DNA of 64,000 bases from Beroe ovata (lineage: Eukaryota; Ctenophora; Nuda; Beroida; Beroidae), in assembly GCA_946803715.1 (NCBI GenBank), contig CAMPET010000010.1:96153-160152 (forward strand), read 5' to 3'. The notes under the pieces are model-generated. The model had not been told where the DNA came from, searched no databases, and was given only the letters and a program-made list of their open reading frames with translations. The position numbers were made by a program, and so were the translations under genes. Of this stretch, positions 63,790 through 64,000 are shown piece after piece. The first letter of the stretch is position 1; every line of letters begins with the position of its first letter.

Positions 63790-64000
63790 CTCGTGTGTCC
63801 ACTGTCCAATCAGTTATCTTAACATGGCTAAGTCATGGTTTAGGTAATAGAGTTCCTTAGCATCGATAAAATTGCAAGACTGCACAGCTGACAGCCATAA
63901 AATCAATTTGAAGACGAAACTTATCAAGTTAGGTACAAACACGTCCAAATAAATATCTAAATAAGTTTTTCCACACATTTGATCCTTCTTGATTCTATCA

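Overview
The window is nuclear DNA from an animal. Genes are split by short GT-AG introns whose reading phases can be followed from exon to exon. There are many (CA)n/(TATC)n microsatellites, minisatellites, a tRNA-derived SINE and small foldback/MITE elements, and every recognisable protein is a metazoan family. I cannot name the species. The mix (NUP210, TSPO, DDX31 and transketolase with clear human-like similarity; kringle/sushi/ShK domains; an apolipoprotein-L-like protein) together with strong apparent heterozygosity fits a marine invertebrate, possibly a sponge or another early-branching animal. That is inference only.

Layout. About 0.7-42.4 kb is one plus-strand gene for the nuclear-pore membrane glycoprotein gp210 (NUP210). 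I can follow about 38 exons; its 5' end lies outside the window. Its introns carry other genes, all on the minus strand: (i) an intronless secreted papain-like cysteine protease with ShK, sushi, kringle and ShK-like domains (6.6-8.5 kb); (ii) a small unrecognised four-exon gene (16.4-17.5 kb); (iii) a possible first exon present in several copies (about 28.7 kb); (iv) the translocator protein TSPO (37.9-39.9 kb), whose own second intron contains an intronless gene for a very divergent homeodomain protein (38.4-39.1 kb). This gives three levels of nesting.

After NUP210 come a 58-bp minisatellite field (43.1-44.4 kb), an intronless MINPP1-like histidine-phosphatase-fold protein with changed catalytic motifs (45.3-46.7 kb), a stretch with MITE-like hairpins and a possible small secreted peptide (46.7-49.6 kb), a complete 11-exon transketolase (49.7-55.5 kb), an intronless apolipoprotein-L-like gene (56.9-58.1 kb), the DEAD-box ribosome-biogenesis helicase DDX31/Dbp7 on the minus strand (58.8-62.3 kb), and part of an unrecognised minus-strand gene with a mitochondrial-type N-terminus (63.0-63.8 kb). 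The genes are functionally unrelated; this is an ordinary mixed neighbourhood rather than an operon or pathway cluster.

Assembly quality matters here. Besides three long N runs there are single-N joins at 12842, 19698, 29116, 43952, 53499 and 59303. Four of them (19698, 29116, 43952, 53499) are flanked by the same sequence on both sides, so two NUP210 exons and one transketolase exon appear twice. These look like unmerged haplotypes. At the other two joins an exon expected from homology and phase is missing (NUP210 near 12842, DDX31 near 59303).
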